Shown here one piece after another: positions 5,946 through 14,277 of a stretch of 17,394 bases of DNA. A program made the position numbers and the translations under genes. Source of the DNA: M55B154 sp964486725 (GTDB lineage: Bacteria; Spirochaetota; UBA4802; UB4802). Location: contig CAZAOK010000079.1 of the NCBI GenBank assembly GCA_964486725.1, forward strand, positions 1 through 17,394. The letters are read 5' to 3'. The notes beneath the pieces were generated by a model. It did no database searches. It was given only the letters and a program-made list of their open reading frames with translations, and was not told the DNA's origin. The first letter of the stretch is position 1. Each line of letters begins with the position of its first letter.

Positions 5946-8900
5946 CTAAAAATCATATTTATCTTTAAAGCTTCGAATATCTGCAGCACGGCAGTCTTGA
6001 TCAGAAACAGCTGCAGCCATTATATATACTGCAGGGTTATCAGGAAGTTCAATTGATTCTGCATTTTTCGGAATATCAAAAATAAGAGTATATAAATATC
6101 CAAACCGGTATGCCTGGTCTGCTCCATTTTTGTGAGTATGTGTTGAATACCATTCAAGACGATCCCTGTTAATATAGCCGGGCTTAACTCCTGTGCATTT
6201 GTTTATCCAGACATAATCGCGCCTGTTTTTTAAAAAGTGCTTTGGCTCTTTTTTCCATGTGCGTGTGTCCCACTGCCCCGCAAAAGCGGTCAATGAAGAA
6301 ATGCGGCAGTTCTCTTCTTTTACTATTTGATCATTGCTGTCCATCCAGCGGAAAACAGCATTAGTTTCTTCCATGGAACCGCAGAGTATTGACAGTACAT
6401 TGTATCCCGCGGGTACAGCAATTTTCTGTCCTTTGCACTGCAGGGAATTTAAATCTTTACCAGGCTTAAGTGTAAATGAAACAGGTCCCGAGTTAATAAT
6501 TGAAGGTGTTAATTCAGCAGGAAAAAGCGCGGATCCGCTTTCATTATTTTTTCCTGTAAGTTTGAAGTTATATTCAAGACTTAAAGCTTCCTGCTTAACA
6601 ATATACTGCTGTTGTGATTTTTCAGTTTTTATAATATAAGAGCTGATTCCATTGGCAATAACTTCAGCGTTAAATGTATTACCGTTGACGGTAATTTCTT
6701 CTTTTTTTTCTTCCAGGCCATTTGTTTCTAAAACTGTTTTTACAGGGAAATTTATATTAACATCTGAACTGCAGCTTTTGCCGTACCGTTCATAAAACCT
6801 TAAAACTACATCATCACTGTCCTGGGCTTTTTTAACTGCAAGCAATCCAAGCTGCTGCGAGGAACTATTTAATAAAGAAAGATTTTTATCGGCCCCTGAA
6901 CCGGAAGCTCCTGAAATCTTAAATGTCCTCACATGCTGATTAAAACGTCTTGCCAGAACATCGGTCTTTTTTAAATTACCTTCATGGGCGAATATCCCAT
7001 ACCGGATTGTATGCCGGCCCCAGTCCTGGGTTCTCTGGTCCCAGAAGCCGTGAACATACCATATTGAGGGAGTATAAAGAAGGGTCATTCTGAGAGTGTC
7101 TTCCCGCGGGTGGTCGTATCCGTATTTTGAATCTTCAATTATTGAAATACCCCTGTCTTTACCGCTTATATCGGCCCATAAACGTGAAGGCATCTCAAAA
7201 CATTTACTGTTATTGATACCTCTCTTAATTCGTGAAGTTTCCCAGTTGTAAGTAACTTCCGGACTTTCCAGATTACTGTTTACGGCAAGTTTAAGAGAGC
7301 AGCCTTTTTCTTTCCAGTTGATCCTTTCGGTAAACTCAACAATTTCAGATTCAGCACTGAGGCTGACTTCCTTAATCAATTGCGATGAATTTAATAATGT
7401 CTTTATACGTATAGAACAGCGCAAAGGGCCTTCTTCAATTATTGAGACTTCTCCGCCTTCCTGCAGGCGTTGAAATGGTTTCTTTTTCCTGTCCTTCCAG
7501 TCCATATTCCATGCCGGGAATTTTACCGGGCGTTCTTTTTGAAGCTCATACGCAAGAGGTTTTTTAAGAAGTTCCCAATCCAGCCGCTTATGTAATATGG
7601 ATTCAACTTTTCCGCTTAAAGTGATCTTTATTCTGTACAATGAATTTTCAAGTATGTAATAATTCTGATGTTTTTGTATTTCAACAGCAGAAGCAGCATG
7701 AGCCTGTGCTGAAGAAACCGAAAAACGCGACCAGCTGAGAGGGGGGAGTTCTGGTATGAACGAGGCAGAAATTTTTCCGTTTATGTTTTTTGTGAGCTGT
7801 CCAGGTATTGAATTTCCGTCAGCATCAGTAAAAACAACTGAAGGGCCGGGAATTTTTTCCATGTCAGTAAGGTCTATGTCAACAGGATCTTTCCGTCTTT
7901 CAAAACAGGGGTTAAAAAGCAGTATTTCTCCCTTCCCTTTTACAAAAGGAGCAATTGCCTGCGCTGAATCCTGCAGTATGTTTGTCCATGTTTTTAACGC
8001 GATAACTTCATCGTTCTGGGAATACTCATAAGCTGTTGGCGTGCATGTCCCGGGCAGAATGTCGTGCATCTGGCTGCTGATGATTCTCTCCCAGGCTCTT
8101 TCAATCTTTTGCGAAGGGTAGGGCGCGCCCGCGAAAAGCAAAGCTGTAACGGCAGCTGCTTCCGCGGCAAAAGCCATTTGTTCATTTTTACGGTTCCAGC
8201 GCTTCATTATCGCGGCTGAAGTAAGTACACCGGCACTGTGGTTTATCAGCAGAAGGTCTCCTTCATAGCGGTCCATCTTTTCTTTTTCTGCAGAAGTAAT
8301 CTCATCAAAAAAAACATCTGCAGGGCCCTGCCGTACTTTAAGACCTCCCGCATTTTTTTCTGTTTTCTTTATGCTTGAAATTGCATTTTTTACAGAACCT
8401 TCAGTAGGGGAACCTCCAATATCACCAACGCCATAGTACTGAAATGATTTCCATATTCCATTTTTCCTTCCAGGATTGTTGAGCCTTTTTAGACGAAAAA
8501 AACTCATCTGTAGAGGGAATAATCTTGAATCATAACGGCAGGGGTTAAACGCGCTTATTATTTCACTTCCGTCAGGCCCTTTCCATGCTCCTGTTTCAAA
8601 AGGAATTCCGACTGCGGATTTCCATGTAAGTTTATTGCTTGAAAAACCGTTTATTCCGCAGTGGGCCATAATAGAAGGCATGTTGGCTGGAAAACCAAAA
8701 CAGTCAGGAATCATGTAGTCTCTGCTGCTTTTCCCGAAATTCCGCTTTGCCCATCTGTCCCCATAAAGGATGTTTCTGATCATGGATTCTACCGAAGGGA
8801 TCAGGGTATCGGTTTCATCAAGGCAGGTGCCTGAAGTATGCCATCTGCCTTCTTTGACTAACGCCTTAACTTCTTCAAATTCTTCGGGATAATAATCCTT

Positions 8901-9058
8901 CATAAAGGAATATCGTATTGCTCCTGGAAAGTTCAGCTGGAAACCCGGATATTTTTTTGACAGAGAAATGCTTTCTTCAAGTGTATTTTTTATGTATTTA
9001 TTGATTGTTGTGGGATATTCCCAGCGCCACTGGGTGTCCAGGTGAGAGTAGGGCACCA
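5946..9058 (-). CDS. Glycoside hydrolase family 38 alpha-mannosidase-type enzyme, N terminus missing at gap
   Basis: Retaining alpha-mannosidase-type hydrolase acting on alpha-linked mannose. About 1036 residues are visible; the reading frame enters from the N gap at 9058. Counting from the first complete codon (Val, 9056): H5 and D7 in S-H-L-D-T-Q-W-R-W are metal ligands, D118 in P-D-C-F-G-F is the nucleophile position, and H274 in N-H-S-A-G is the fourth metal ligand. K-R-W-N-R-K-N-E and Q-M-H-D-I-L-P-G-T are further family signatures. The catalytic barrel, helical bundle and long beta-rich C-terminal part are all present. Family members often start only a few to some tens of residues before the V-P-Y-S-H-L-D block, so little may be lost. 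A signal peptide cannot be assessed. It lies downstream of an MFS gene on the same strand, probably in one operon. Its frame agreement with the MFS gene is an accident of a 100-N spacer. Confidence 0.88.
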
Positions 9059-9158
9059 NNNNNNNNNNNNNNNNNNNNNNNNNNNNNNNNNNNNNNNNNN
9101 NNNNNNNNNNNNNNNNNNNNNNNNNNNNNNNNNNNNNNNNNNNNNNNNNNNNNNNNNN
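9059..9158. other. 100-N assembly gap
   Basis: Exactly 100 undetermined bases, the conventional filler for a scaffold join of unknown size. It removes the 3' end of the MFS gene (roughly the last two membrane helices), the intergenic spacer and the 5' end of the GH38 gene. The real distance, and even the adjacency, of the two sides is not shown by the sequence. Confidence 0.97.
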
Positions 9159-10307
9159 ACTTCCCACCGCCGGGCCTATTCCTTTGCCCAGGCTGTCCAT
9201 CAGGTTATTTATTGAAAAAATTGAGCCTCTGTGCTCCGGCCGGTTAATATTCATAAAAATTGCCTTCTGGGTAGGCCCGGGTACTGAGACAACCATTCCG
9301 GCAAATGCAACAAAACCGTAGAGGATCAGAAAGCTGTGAAAATTAACATTTAAAAATAAATAACAGGGAATTGTTCCGGCTATTACTCCAAAGCCGCAGA
9401 ATAAAGGCGCCCACCTGGGATTTTTCTTGAAAATTTTATCTCCAATATAAGCCCATATTATGAGGCCAATCGCGTTGCCTATTCCAAAAAGTTCCCAGAC
9501 CATTGTAGAGGTAGTCTGAGAATACTTCATGACTTCTTTAAAATAAGTAATAGACCAGAACGTAAGGACGCCCCATGGAATACAGCCGGGAATTCCCTGT
9601 ACAAGCATAAACAGGTTGGTTTTATTTTTAATGATAAGTTTAAAATCCGACAACTTAATGCGGTATGCGTATACCGCGCCTTCTTCTATAGCTCCGGCAA
9701 TGGCCGTTTCTGTTTTTCCTCGTTGGGGTTCTTTAACATAAAAAGCGAAAAGCGGCGCAAGGATAAAATTTGGAAGAGCGGCCAATATAAAAGCAAGGCG
9801 CCACCCATATTCTGTTGTAAGCGCCAGCCCTCCCAGTATGGGGCCCATCATCATCCCTATGCCCCAGGCAATGTCTATACCCGCGATCGCTTTTGCCCGG
9901 TGCCGGTCACTGAAGAGGTCGGACAATAGAGAAAATGTAAGCGGATAAATGCCGCCGACTCCAATTCCTGTAAGAATACGCATTGCGAGAAATCCTTCAA
10001 ATGTGCCTGTCACAAAAGGAATGCCGGTAAGCAGGCAGGGGATTTCCCCAATTAATACTGTAAGGACAAGCAGTTTTTTTCTTGAAAAACGGTCTGTCAT
10101 AAATCCAAAGTAAAGGCTTATGATTGCTCCTACTAAAACAAAAGCAGAACCGACATATCCGATTGCTTCTTTATCTACCCTGTATTCTTTCGCAAGATCC
10201 AGAACGATTGAGGGCGTTATATAAAGGTCGCACATTAAAAAAAACGACATTCCTACAAGCAGGATTAATGTTATTTTATCCTGAAGCGGCATTTTAGATG
10301 AACTCAT
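9159..10307 (-). CDS. MFS transporter, C terminus missing at gap
   Basis: Secondary transporter of the major facilitator superfamily in the inner membrane. 383 residues are visible. About ten hydrophobic segments can be followed, and the frame enters the gap just after N-N-L-M-D-S-L-G-K-G-I-G-P-A-V-G, at the start of the eleventh helix. Motif A is G-F-M-T-D-R-F-S-R-K-K (68-78). The R-I-L-T-G-I-G-V-G-G-I-Y-P segment and the W-R-x-A-F motif follow. I chose the ATG at 10307: it is preceded 8 nt upstream by GGGGG and starts immediately before the first helix. A TTG 45 codons earlier (10442) is in frame, but adds a polar stretch without family likeness. The gene precedes a GH38 mannosidase on the same strand, so mannoside or mannose-containing oligosaccharide uptake is a reasonable guess, not shown. 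Confidence 0.85.
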
Positions 10308-10751
10308 TAAGTCTGCCCCCGTTAAATTTGATATGTCAATACTGGTATTATCGGATATCAAGTATTTAGACGTATAATGTTTTGCGTCTTTCCGGGTTAT
10401 TGGGAAAAAGGGTCTAAAAATGTAATCGCGTAAGAAATTCAATCAGTTGCATGAAAATTTCACAACAAAAAAACATTTTTAGAGATGGGGGAGAATAGAC
10501 GCACTCCGGACGTTGATGGGCACACCGGTCACATGACGGCAGGCTCTTCGTCTTACGTCCGTCAGAATTCTATTAAGCGCTTTGTGAAAAGCAGGGGTTC
10601 ACCCGCATGAGAACCATTAGTGAAGAGGATGGCCTGGGGAGGGTGGGGTACCATTGGTTGATCATGTTTTTTGTAAAAAAATGAAAAAAAATTTATTATT
10701 ACCCTATTTTTCATCGTATTAGTTATTGAGAGAAAATTTGGGGTTTATCAT
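10308..10751. other. Intergenic region between divergent genes, no gene called
   Basis: The leftward MFS and the rightward DUF6883-like gene diverge here. The only structure I see is a 7-bp inverted repeat, CGGACGT (10507-10513) and ACGTCCG (10555-10561), enclosing a GC-richer 41-nt stretch, and an A/T run at 10674-10700. A 25-codon frame at 10607-10684 (M-R-T-I-S-E-E-D-G-L-G-R-V-G-Y-H-W) has no ribosome site and is not called. Promoters for both genes must lie here, but none is close to consensus. Confidence 0.4.
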
Positions 10752-11081
10752 ATGAAAATACCATCTGATGCAGAAATGCCTGTAGATAAATTTACTGATT
10801 ATCTATTGGTTGACAAAGAATATAATGACAAGTCCAAATACCTGGCAAAAGCGGGTTTCACTGCAAAGAATTATACAAAACTGATAAAGGAGATTCAACT
10901 TCTCATTACAAATAATGAAGCAACCATTGAAAAAAGTAATGTTTATGGTACTTTTTATCGAGTTGATGGTATAATCAATGGGTTCAACAATGTAAGCATA
11001 CCTGTAACTACTATATGGCTGAAAAGAAAGATTGACAATCGCTTCCAGTTTATTACATTAATTCCCGGTAAGAGAGGCTGA
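10752..11081 (+). CDS. DUF6883-like protein (109 aa)
   Basis: The pattern L-x3-F-T-D-Y-L-L...K-S-K-Y-L-A-K-A-G-F-T-x-K-N-Y-x-x-L-I-K-E-I, then Y-G-T-F-Y-R-V-D-G-I-I-N and T-T-I-W-L-K...F-I-T-L-I-P matches what I know of the DUF6883 family. Those are ~110-residue proteins, also found as C-terminal modules of larger proteins, and often next to DUF4926. Function is unknown; toxin-system links have been suggested for similar pairs, but no catalytic residues can be named here. It is the first gene of a run of three with spacings of 1 and 12 bp. No clear Shine-Dalgarno precedes the ATG. Confidence 0.7.
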   Translation: MKIPSDAEMPVDKFTDYLLVDKEYNDKSKYLAKAGFTAKNYTKLIKEIQLLITNNEATIEKSNVYGTFYRVDGIINGFNNVSIPVTTIWLKRKIDNRFQFITLIPGKRG

Positions 11082-11082
11082 A

Positions 11083-11325
11083 ATGAAATTGTACGAAAAA
11101 GTTTCATTGCTGCATGACATAGATGAGCACGGCTTGAAGAAAGGCGATGTTGCCCTGCTTGTAGATTATGTGGAACATCCATCGGGTGGTGAAAAAGGAT
11201 GTGTCCTTGAAGTGATAAATGCCCTTGGTGAAACTATTAATGTAATAACTGTTCCTGAATCCAGCGTTGCTTCCCTTCGTGCTGATGAAATACTTACGGT
11301 TCGTGATATAACACGTGCGGTTTGA
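11083..11325 (+). CDS. DUF4926-like protein (80 aa)
   Basis: The small protein reads K-L-Y-E-K-V-S-L-L-H-D-I-D-E-H-G-L-K-K-G-D-V-A-L-L-V-D, then G-C-V-L-E-V-I-N-A-L-G-E-T, and ends near L-R-A-D-E-I-L-T-V. This is the characteristic DUF4926 layout: a compact beta-rich fold in which a G-L-x-x-G-D/Q-x-G-x-V-V turn is usual. An AGAGAGG Shine-Dalgarno sits about 7 nt before the ATG, and only one base separates it from the preceding stop, so translation is probably coupled to the DUF6883-like gene. The recurring DUF6883-DUF4926 pairing suggests the two act together, perhaps as a toxin-antitoxin-like or immunity pair. That is inference. Confidence 0.72.
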   Translation: MKLYEKVSLLHDIDEHGLKKGDVALLVDYVEHPSGGEKGCVLEVINALGETINVITVPESSVASLRADEILTVRDITRAV

Positions 11326-11337
11326 AACCCGGGCACC

Positions 11338-11967
11338 ATGAACCTCATAACAAAAAAATTCCTGAACATCCTGATGGTGGCATCGCAGTATACTCCCCTG
11401 GCGCTGGTGTGGATGATCAAGACCATAGTGATAGACTGGCCCTTGGTGAAACTCTCCTTCTGGCGCTTACCCGGGATTGCTCAAGGCCTGGGAGTTGCCC
11501 ATGTACAATCTGACTACTACAAAAGTTTCGGGAAACTGGTTGGATACATGCGGGGATATCACGTGGAAGTGATTCCCGATAGTTCAATGAATCCCGTTGT
11601 CCTGCTGCACTCACCGGTGCGGATTGAAGGGTTGGAACTTTCCATATTAATACCCAACATGCGGCCGCAGGGAAAAGTGGAAGATTTTACAACACCGGAC
11701 TGGCAGTTCAACCTGGTATTCAAGACCTGGCGGGCCCTGCCTGAAGACGGGGAACGTATCAGCAGGGATACTGAACTGCAGCGGCGCATGGTGTCTTTCT
11801 ACCTGGAATGGATATATGCCCTGGAAGAGTTTCGCGTTGATGACGACGGTATATACTGCAGTCTGCGTTACGGGTTTTACCTTTTCCCTTATATTCCCCC
11901 GTCAAAACCTGAAGATCTACTGAAAGGACTGGTGCGCATAGCCGAAAGGCTGTATGTATGTCCATAG
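11338..11967 (+). CDS. Unknown protein with N-terminal hydrophobic segment (209 aa)
   Basis: Not recognised. Residues ~8-32 (L-N-I-L-M-V-A-S-Q-Y-T-P-L-A-L-V-W-M-I-K-T-I-V-I-D) form one moderately hydrophobic segment that could anchor the protein in the membrane. The rest is a soluble domain rich in aromatics: a G-Y-H-V-E-V-I-P strand, P-V-R-I-E-G-L-E-L-S-I-L-I-P-N-M-R-P, W-Q-F-N-L-V-F-K-T-W-R, and a C-terminal Y-G-F-Y-L-F-P-Y-I-P-P. It starts 12 bp after the DUF4926-like gene, so probably shares its mRNA, but it is clearly more GC-rich than the two genes before it. There is no strong Shine-Dalgarno. It may be an independent resident gene beside which the small pair was inserted. Confidence 0.65.
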   Translation: MNLITKKFLNILMVASQYTPLALVWMIKTIVIDWPLVKLSFWRLPGIAQGLGVAHVQSDYYKSFGKLVGYMRGYHVEVIPDSSMNPVVLLHSPVRIEGLELSILIPNMRPQGKVEDFTTPDWQFNLVFKTWRALPEDGERISRDTELQRRMVSFYLEWIYALEEFRVDDDGIYCSLRYGFYLFPYIPPSKPEDLLKGLVRIAERLYVCP

Positions 11968-12026
11968 TATATTCAAGAACCTGTTTCGCATGACGTTGTA
12001 TCTCATAAGGTTTATAAATACATGAA

Positions 12027-12070
12027 ACCGCCCGCTTCGCTCGACGCCGTGCTGAGCGACGCCGAAGCAT
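12027..12070. repeat. Dispersed-type GC-rich repeat with GCTTCG/CGAAGC ends
   Basis: A GC-rich block (cttcgctcgacgccg, then gctgagcgacgccgaag) lies in an otherwise ordinary intergenic region. Its outer bases pair as GCTTCG (12034-12039) and CGAAGC (12063-12068). The 'gctgagcgac' core resembles a short sequence scattered between genes in many environmental genomes, by memory only. Confidence 0.35.
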
Positions 12071-12078
12071 AAACGCGG

Positions 12079-12123
12079 ATGATCAGTGAATAGTGACCCG
12101 GGAGAAGTGAACTGATCATTTTT
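12079..12123 (+). terminator. Hairpin with T tail, candidate intrinsic terminator
   Basis: Perfect 9-bp arms ATGATCAGT (12079-12087) and ACTGATCAT (12111-12119) enclose a 23-nt loop and are followed by a run of T (12119-12123). It lies 110 bp after the stop of the unknown 209-aa gene, facing the end of the opposing MFS gene. The loop is long and the stem AT-leaning, so this is a modest terminator candidate. Confidence 0.4.
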
Positions 12124-12170
12124 CACTTTTCACTTTTCACTATTTACCATTAACCATTCACCATCCACCA
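12119..12170. repeat. Degenerate tandem TTTTCAC / ACCATT tract
   Basis: Three adjoining TTTTCAC units grade into repeated ACCATT/CACCAT units up to the MFS stop codon. The unit is 7-8 bp and there are no spacers, so it is a simple-sequence tract, not a CRISPR array. Confidence 0.5.
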
Positions 12171-12171
12171 A

Positions 12172-13464
12172 CTACTCCATCTCAATATCAACATGCGCCA
12201 CCATGGAAGCTTCTTTCTCATAATAAAATGATCCCCAGAAAAACAATACCCCCGCAAGAAGAGAAAATACAGGCAGTGCGGACATGGCGGTGAGAAGATC
12301 GTACTGGTCGGACACTACCCCGACGAAAACCGGGCCAAGGGTGCTGCCCAGCACATGCTGGACGATCACACAGATACTGAGGGACATGGCCCTGAGTCCG
12401 GGGTGCACCACCTCCTGGGTAACGGCAACGGCTGCCGGGATAAAGGCTACTGCGCTGATACCCGCACCCAGAAGCATCACGTACTGGATGGTTCCAGAAA
12501 AGAACACGAAGGCAATAAAAAGAATTGCGGCAGTGACAGTGGTGGACACGGCGGGAAGCAGCATACGACCCTGCGGTGTTTTGGCGAACCACCTGTCAGC
12601 CAGGAAACCGCCAAGGGGGGCCCCAACAATGGCCAAAAACATGATGGCACCGCCCTTTATCCCGGCGTCACTGATGGGAATGCCTTCTGTTCTGTGAAAA
12701 TACGAAGGGAGCCAGCTGAGCAGGGCGGTGGTGACGAAGGCACTGGCAGCAAATCCAAGATTGGTGAGAATAAGAGACCTGGTTTTCAGAAATTGGGCGG
12801 CAATCTCCCTTTTTTTCATTTTTTGCCGCAAACCGTTGACTGCTTCAGCGGGGTTTTTAACCAGCTCAATAGTTTTATAATCGCGCACCCAGAAAAACAA
12901 CACCGCGATGAAAAAACCGGGAATGGCCACTACCCCCAGCGCGTGACGCCAGCCAAGGTGCTCGGCAATGATCCCCCCCGCGGCAATACCGATGGCGCTG
13001 CCAAGAGGGATGGCCGCGTTCCACAGGCCAAGCACCTGTGAGCGTTTTTCTTTTGGGAAAATAGCAGATATCATGGCGGTGCCGCCGGCGGCATACCCTG
13101 CTTCACCAACGCCGATTATGGTACGGGCGGCAAAAAGCTGTCCGAAACTGCGGGTAAATGCGCAGGCGGCAGTTGCCAGGCTCCACACGATGGCCATGAT
13201 GCCGATGGTCTTTTTTCTGCTCCAGCGGTCAATGAGAATGGAAACCGGAAAGGTGAATATGAGAATTGACCAGTACACGGCAGAGATAAGCAGCCCGCAG
13301 CTTGCGTCACTGATGCCCCATTCAGCCTTGATGAAGGGAAAGAGTGATACGATAATAAGCCGGTCAACGTAATCAAACATGTAGAGAAGAAAAAGAAGGG
13401 CAAAAACATACCAGGCATAGCCCGGGGTGATGGCTTTTTTTTCAAGCGCACTGGATTGCTGCAT
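12172..13464 (-). CDS. Spinster-type MFS transporter (430 aa)
   Basis: Inner-membrane major facilitator with 12 followable hydrophobic segments. The first helix has M-F-D31-Y-V-D34-R35-L-I-I-V-S-L-F-P-F-I-K, the acidic/Arg signature seen in Spinster-like members. Motif A is S-I-L-I-D-R-W-S-R-K-K (75-85). R-T-I-I-G-V-G-E-A-G-Y and the W-R-H-A helix-6 region follow. I place the start at the ATG 13464, which has GGAGG five bases upstream. A TTG at 13536 is in frame but would lie inside the operator region. The TetR gene lies upstream on the same strand, with 136 bp between, where a separate promoter carries two TetR-type boxes. The same boxes precede the corrinoid operon, so the cargo is probably a methylated substrate of that pathway, or its demethylated product. 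Transporter class is sure; cargo and direction are inference. Confidence 0.88.
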   Translation of the reverse strand: MQQSSALEKKAITPGYAWYVFALLFLLYMFDYVDRLIIVSLFPFIKAEWGISDASCGLLISAVYWSILIFTFPVSILIDRWSRKKTIGIMAIVWSLATAACAFTRSFGQLFAARTIIGVGEAGYAAGGTAMISAIFPKEKRSQVLGLWNAAIPLGSAIGIAAGGIIAEHLGWRHALGVVAIPGFFIAVLFFWVRDYKTIELVKNPAEAVNGLRQKMKKREIAAQFLKTRSLILTNLGFAASAFVTTALLSWLPSYFHRTEGIPISDAGIKGGAIMFLAIVGAPLGGFLADRWFAKTPQGRMLLPAVSTTVTAAILFIAFVFFSGTIQYVMLLGAGISAVAFIPAAVAVTQEVVHPGLRAMSLSICVIVQHVLGSTLGPVFVGVVSDQYDLLTAMSALPVFSLLAGVLFFWGSFYYEKEASMVAHVDIEME

Positions 13465-13515
13465 GACAGCCTCCGTCGGATGTTGTTTTATAAACCGTGA
13501 TGCTATGGGAGAGGG

Positions 13516-13564
13516 TGAACATAGTTCATAAAACAAACATCGTTCATTGCAGGCGATTTGTCAA
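13516..13564 (-). promoter_or_regulatory. MFS promoter with two tandem GAAC-N3-GTTC boxes
   Basis: On the minus strand TTGACAAATC (-35 TTGACA at 13564-13559) is followed, after 17 nt, by GATGTT (13541-13536) as a weak -10. Box 1, TGAACGATGTTTG (13546-13534), covers the -10. Box 2, TGAACTATGTTCA (13528-13516), a perfect 5-3-5 inverted repeat, covers the expected start site near 13529. The box centres are 18 bp apart. Bound repressor would block polymerase. The same arrangement stands before the corrinoid operon at 14555-14604. Confidence 0.72.
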
Positions 13565-13576
13565 TATCTTTTTGTC

Positions 13577-13593
13577 ATACAGTATTACTGTAT
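13577..13593. promoter_or_regulatory. 17-bp odd-centred palindrome between tetR-type and MFS genes
   Basis: ATACAGTATTACTGTAT has 8-bp perfect arms around one central base and starts 8 bp past the TetR stop, upstream of the MFS -35. It differs in sequence from the GAAC/GTTC boxes. No T run follows on the leftward strand, so it is not a good terminator. It may be a second operator or an mRNA hairpin. Confidence 0.35.
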
Positions 13594-13600
13594 AATCCTT

Positions 13601-14221
13601 TCACCCCTTCAGTCCGTTGATGAAACACTGGATGGTCTCGTTGTACATGTCTTTGAAGTTCTCATTTTTGAGAACGGTATCCTGCAGTTTTCGAAAATGA
13701 AGAAAACCATGAACGGCGCCGAAGAAGATGAGGGCGTGGCGGCCGGGATCAACCTGGCGGAAGTCGTTGGATTTGATGCCTTCCCGTATGGCCTCTGCCA
13801 CCGGTTCAAGTATGCGGTTGCCGTGATAGTCCACCCGCTCTTTCATTTCGGGAGGAAAGATCGTGCGTGGTGTAGAAATGAAGTAATCGAGGAAATCATA
13901 GTACATCTGGTGATCGCTGCTGAAATCCAGGAGGGCGTTGGCGATGCCGCGTATCTTTTCCGGGGGACTGGCGGCACCATCGGCTGCCTTCTGCATTGCA
14001 TCGTAAAGCTGGTTGAACACGTCCACGGAGAGGTCGGCGTAAATCTCTTCCTTGCTCTTGAAGTAAGAGTAGATGGTGCCAACCCCAAGCTCGGCCAGTG
14101 TGGCTATCTGTCGAATGGAGATGTGGTAGTAGCCCTTCTCAAGCAAGAGCTCCCTGGCAGCATCAAGAATCTGCTCCCGCCGCTGCTCCCGCTCCCGTTC
14201 CCGTCGTTCGTGTAGTCCCAT
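13601..14221 (-). CDS. TetR/AcrR-family transcriptional repressor (206 aa)
   Basis: Predicted ligand-responsive DNA-binding dimer. After a very basic/acidic N-terminal helix (H-E-R-R-E-R-E-R-E-Q-R-R), residues ~15-60 form the TetR helix-turn-helix: I-L-D-A-A-R-E-L-L-L-E-K-G-Y-Y, S-I-R-Q-I-A-T-L-A-E-L-G-V-G-T-I-Y-S-Y-F-K-S-K-E-E-I. The remaining ~145 residues are the helical ligand-binding and dimer domain, with many aromatics (Y-Y-D-F-L-D-Y-F). Length is normal for the family. The start ATG has no Shine-Dalgarno, but a promoter ends a few bases before it, so the mRNA may be leaderless. The gene sits between the two promoters that carry paired GAAC-N3-GTTC boxes, one for the MFS transporter downstream and one for the divergent corrinoid operon. 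It is the obvious candidate to bind them. The effector is unknown, probably a methylated substrate. Confidence 0.9.
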   Translation of the reverse strand: MGLHERREREREQRREQILDAARELLLEKGYYHISIRQIATLAELGVGTIYSYFKSKEEIYADLSVDVFNQLYDAMQKAADGAASPPEKIRGIANALLDFSSDHQMYYDFLDYFISTPRTIFPPEMKERVDYHGNRILEPVAEAIREGIKSNDFRQVDPGRHALIFFGAVHGFLHFRKLQDTVLKNENFKDMYNETIQCFINGLKG

Positions 14222-14231
14222 AATGGTTTAA

Positions 14232-14260
14232 GTTATGTTCCCGGTGATGGGCGGTGTCAA
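14232..14260 (-). promoter_or_regulatory. Promoter of the TetR gene, probably giving a near-leaderless mRNA
   Basis: On the minus strand TTGACA (14260-14255), a 17-nt spacer and CATAAC (14237-14232) make a reasonable sigma-70 promoter. Transcription would begin near 14225, about four bases before the ATG at 14221. A half-site GAAC (14240-14237) touches the -10, continuing as GAACATA like one arm of the MFS operator, but the matching GTTC half is missing. Autorepression would therefore be weak or absent. Confidence 0.5.
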
Positions 14261-14277
14261 TTCCTTTTCAAGGAGTT

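Noticed and set aside
10308..10442. 45-codon N-terminal extension of the MFS gene starting at TTG
   Set aside because: Polar, family-unlike sequence; the ATG at 10307 has a GGGGG site and directly precedes helix 1.
10607..10684. 25-codon frame in the divergent intergenic region
   Set aside because: Too short, no ribosome site, no recognisable family.
12119..12170. Possible CRISPR array
   Set aside because: The units are 7-8 bp and directly adjoining without spacers.
12355..13041. 228-codon frame antisense to the MFS gene
   Set aside because: Shadow of a GC-rich gene; polar, low-complexity product and no start signals.
13465..13536. 24-codon extension of the second MFS gene starting at TTG
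   Set aside because: It would start inside the operator/promoter region; ATG 13464 has GGAGG at the right distance.
13547..14215. 222-codon frame antisense to the TetR gene
   Set aside because: The TetR reading has a complete HTH and family length; this is its complement.
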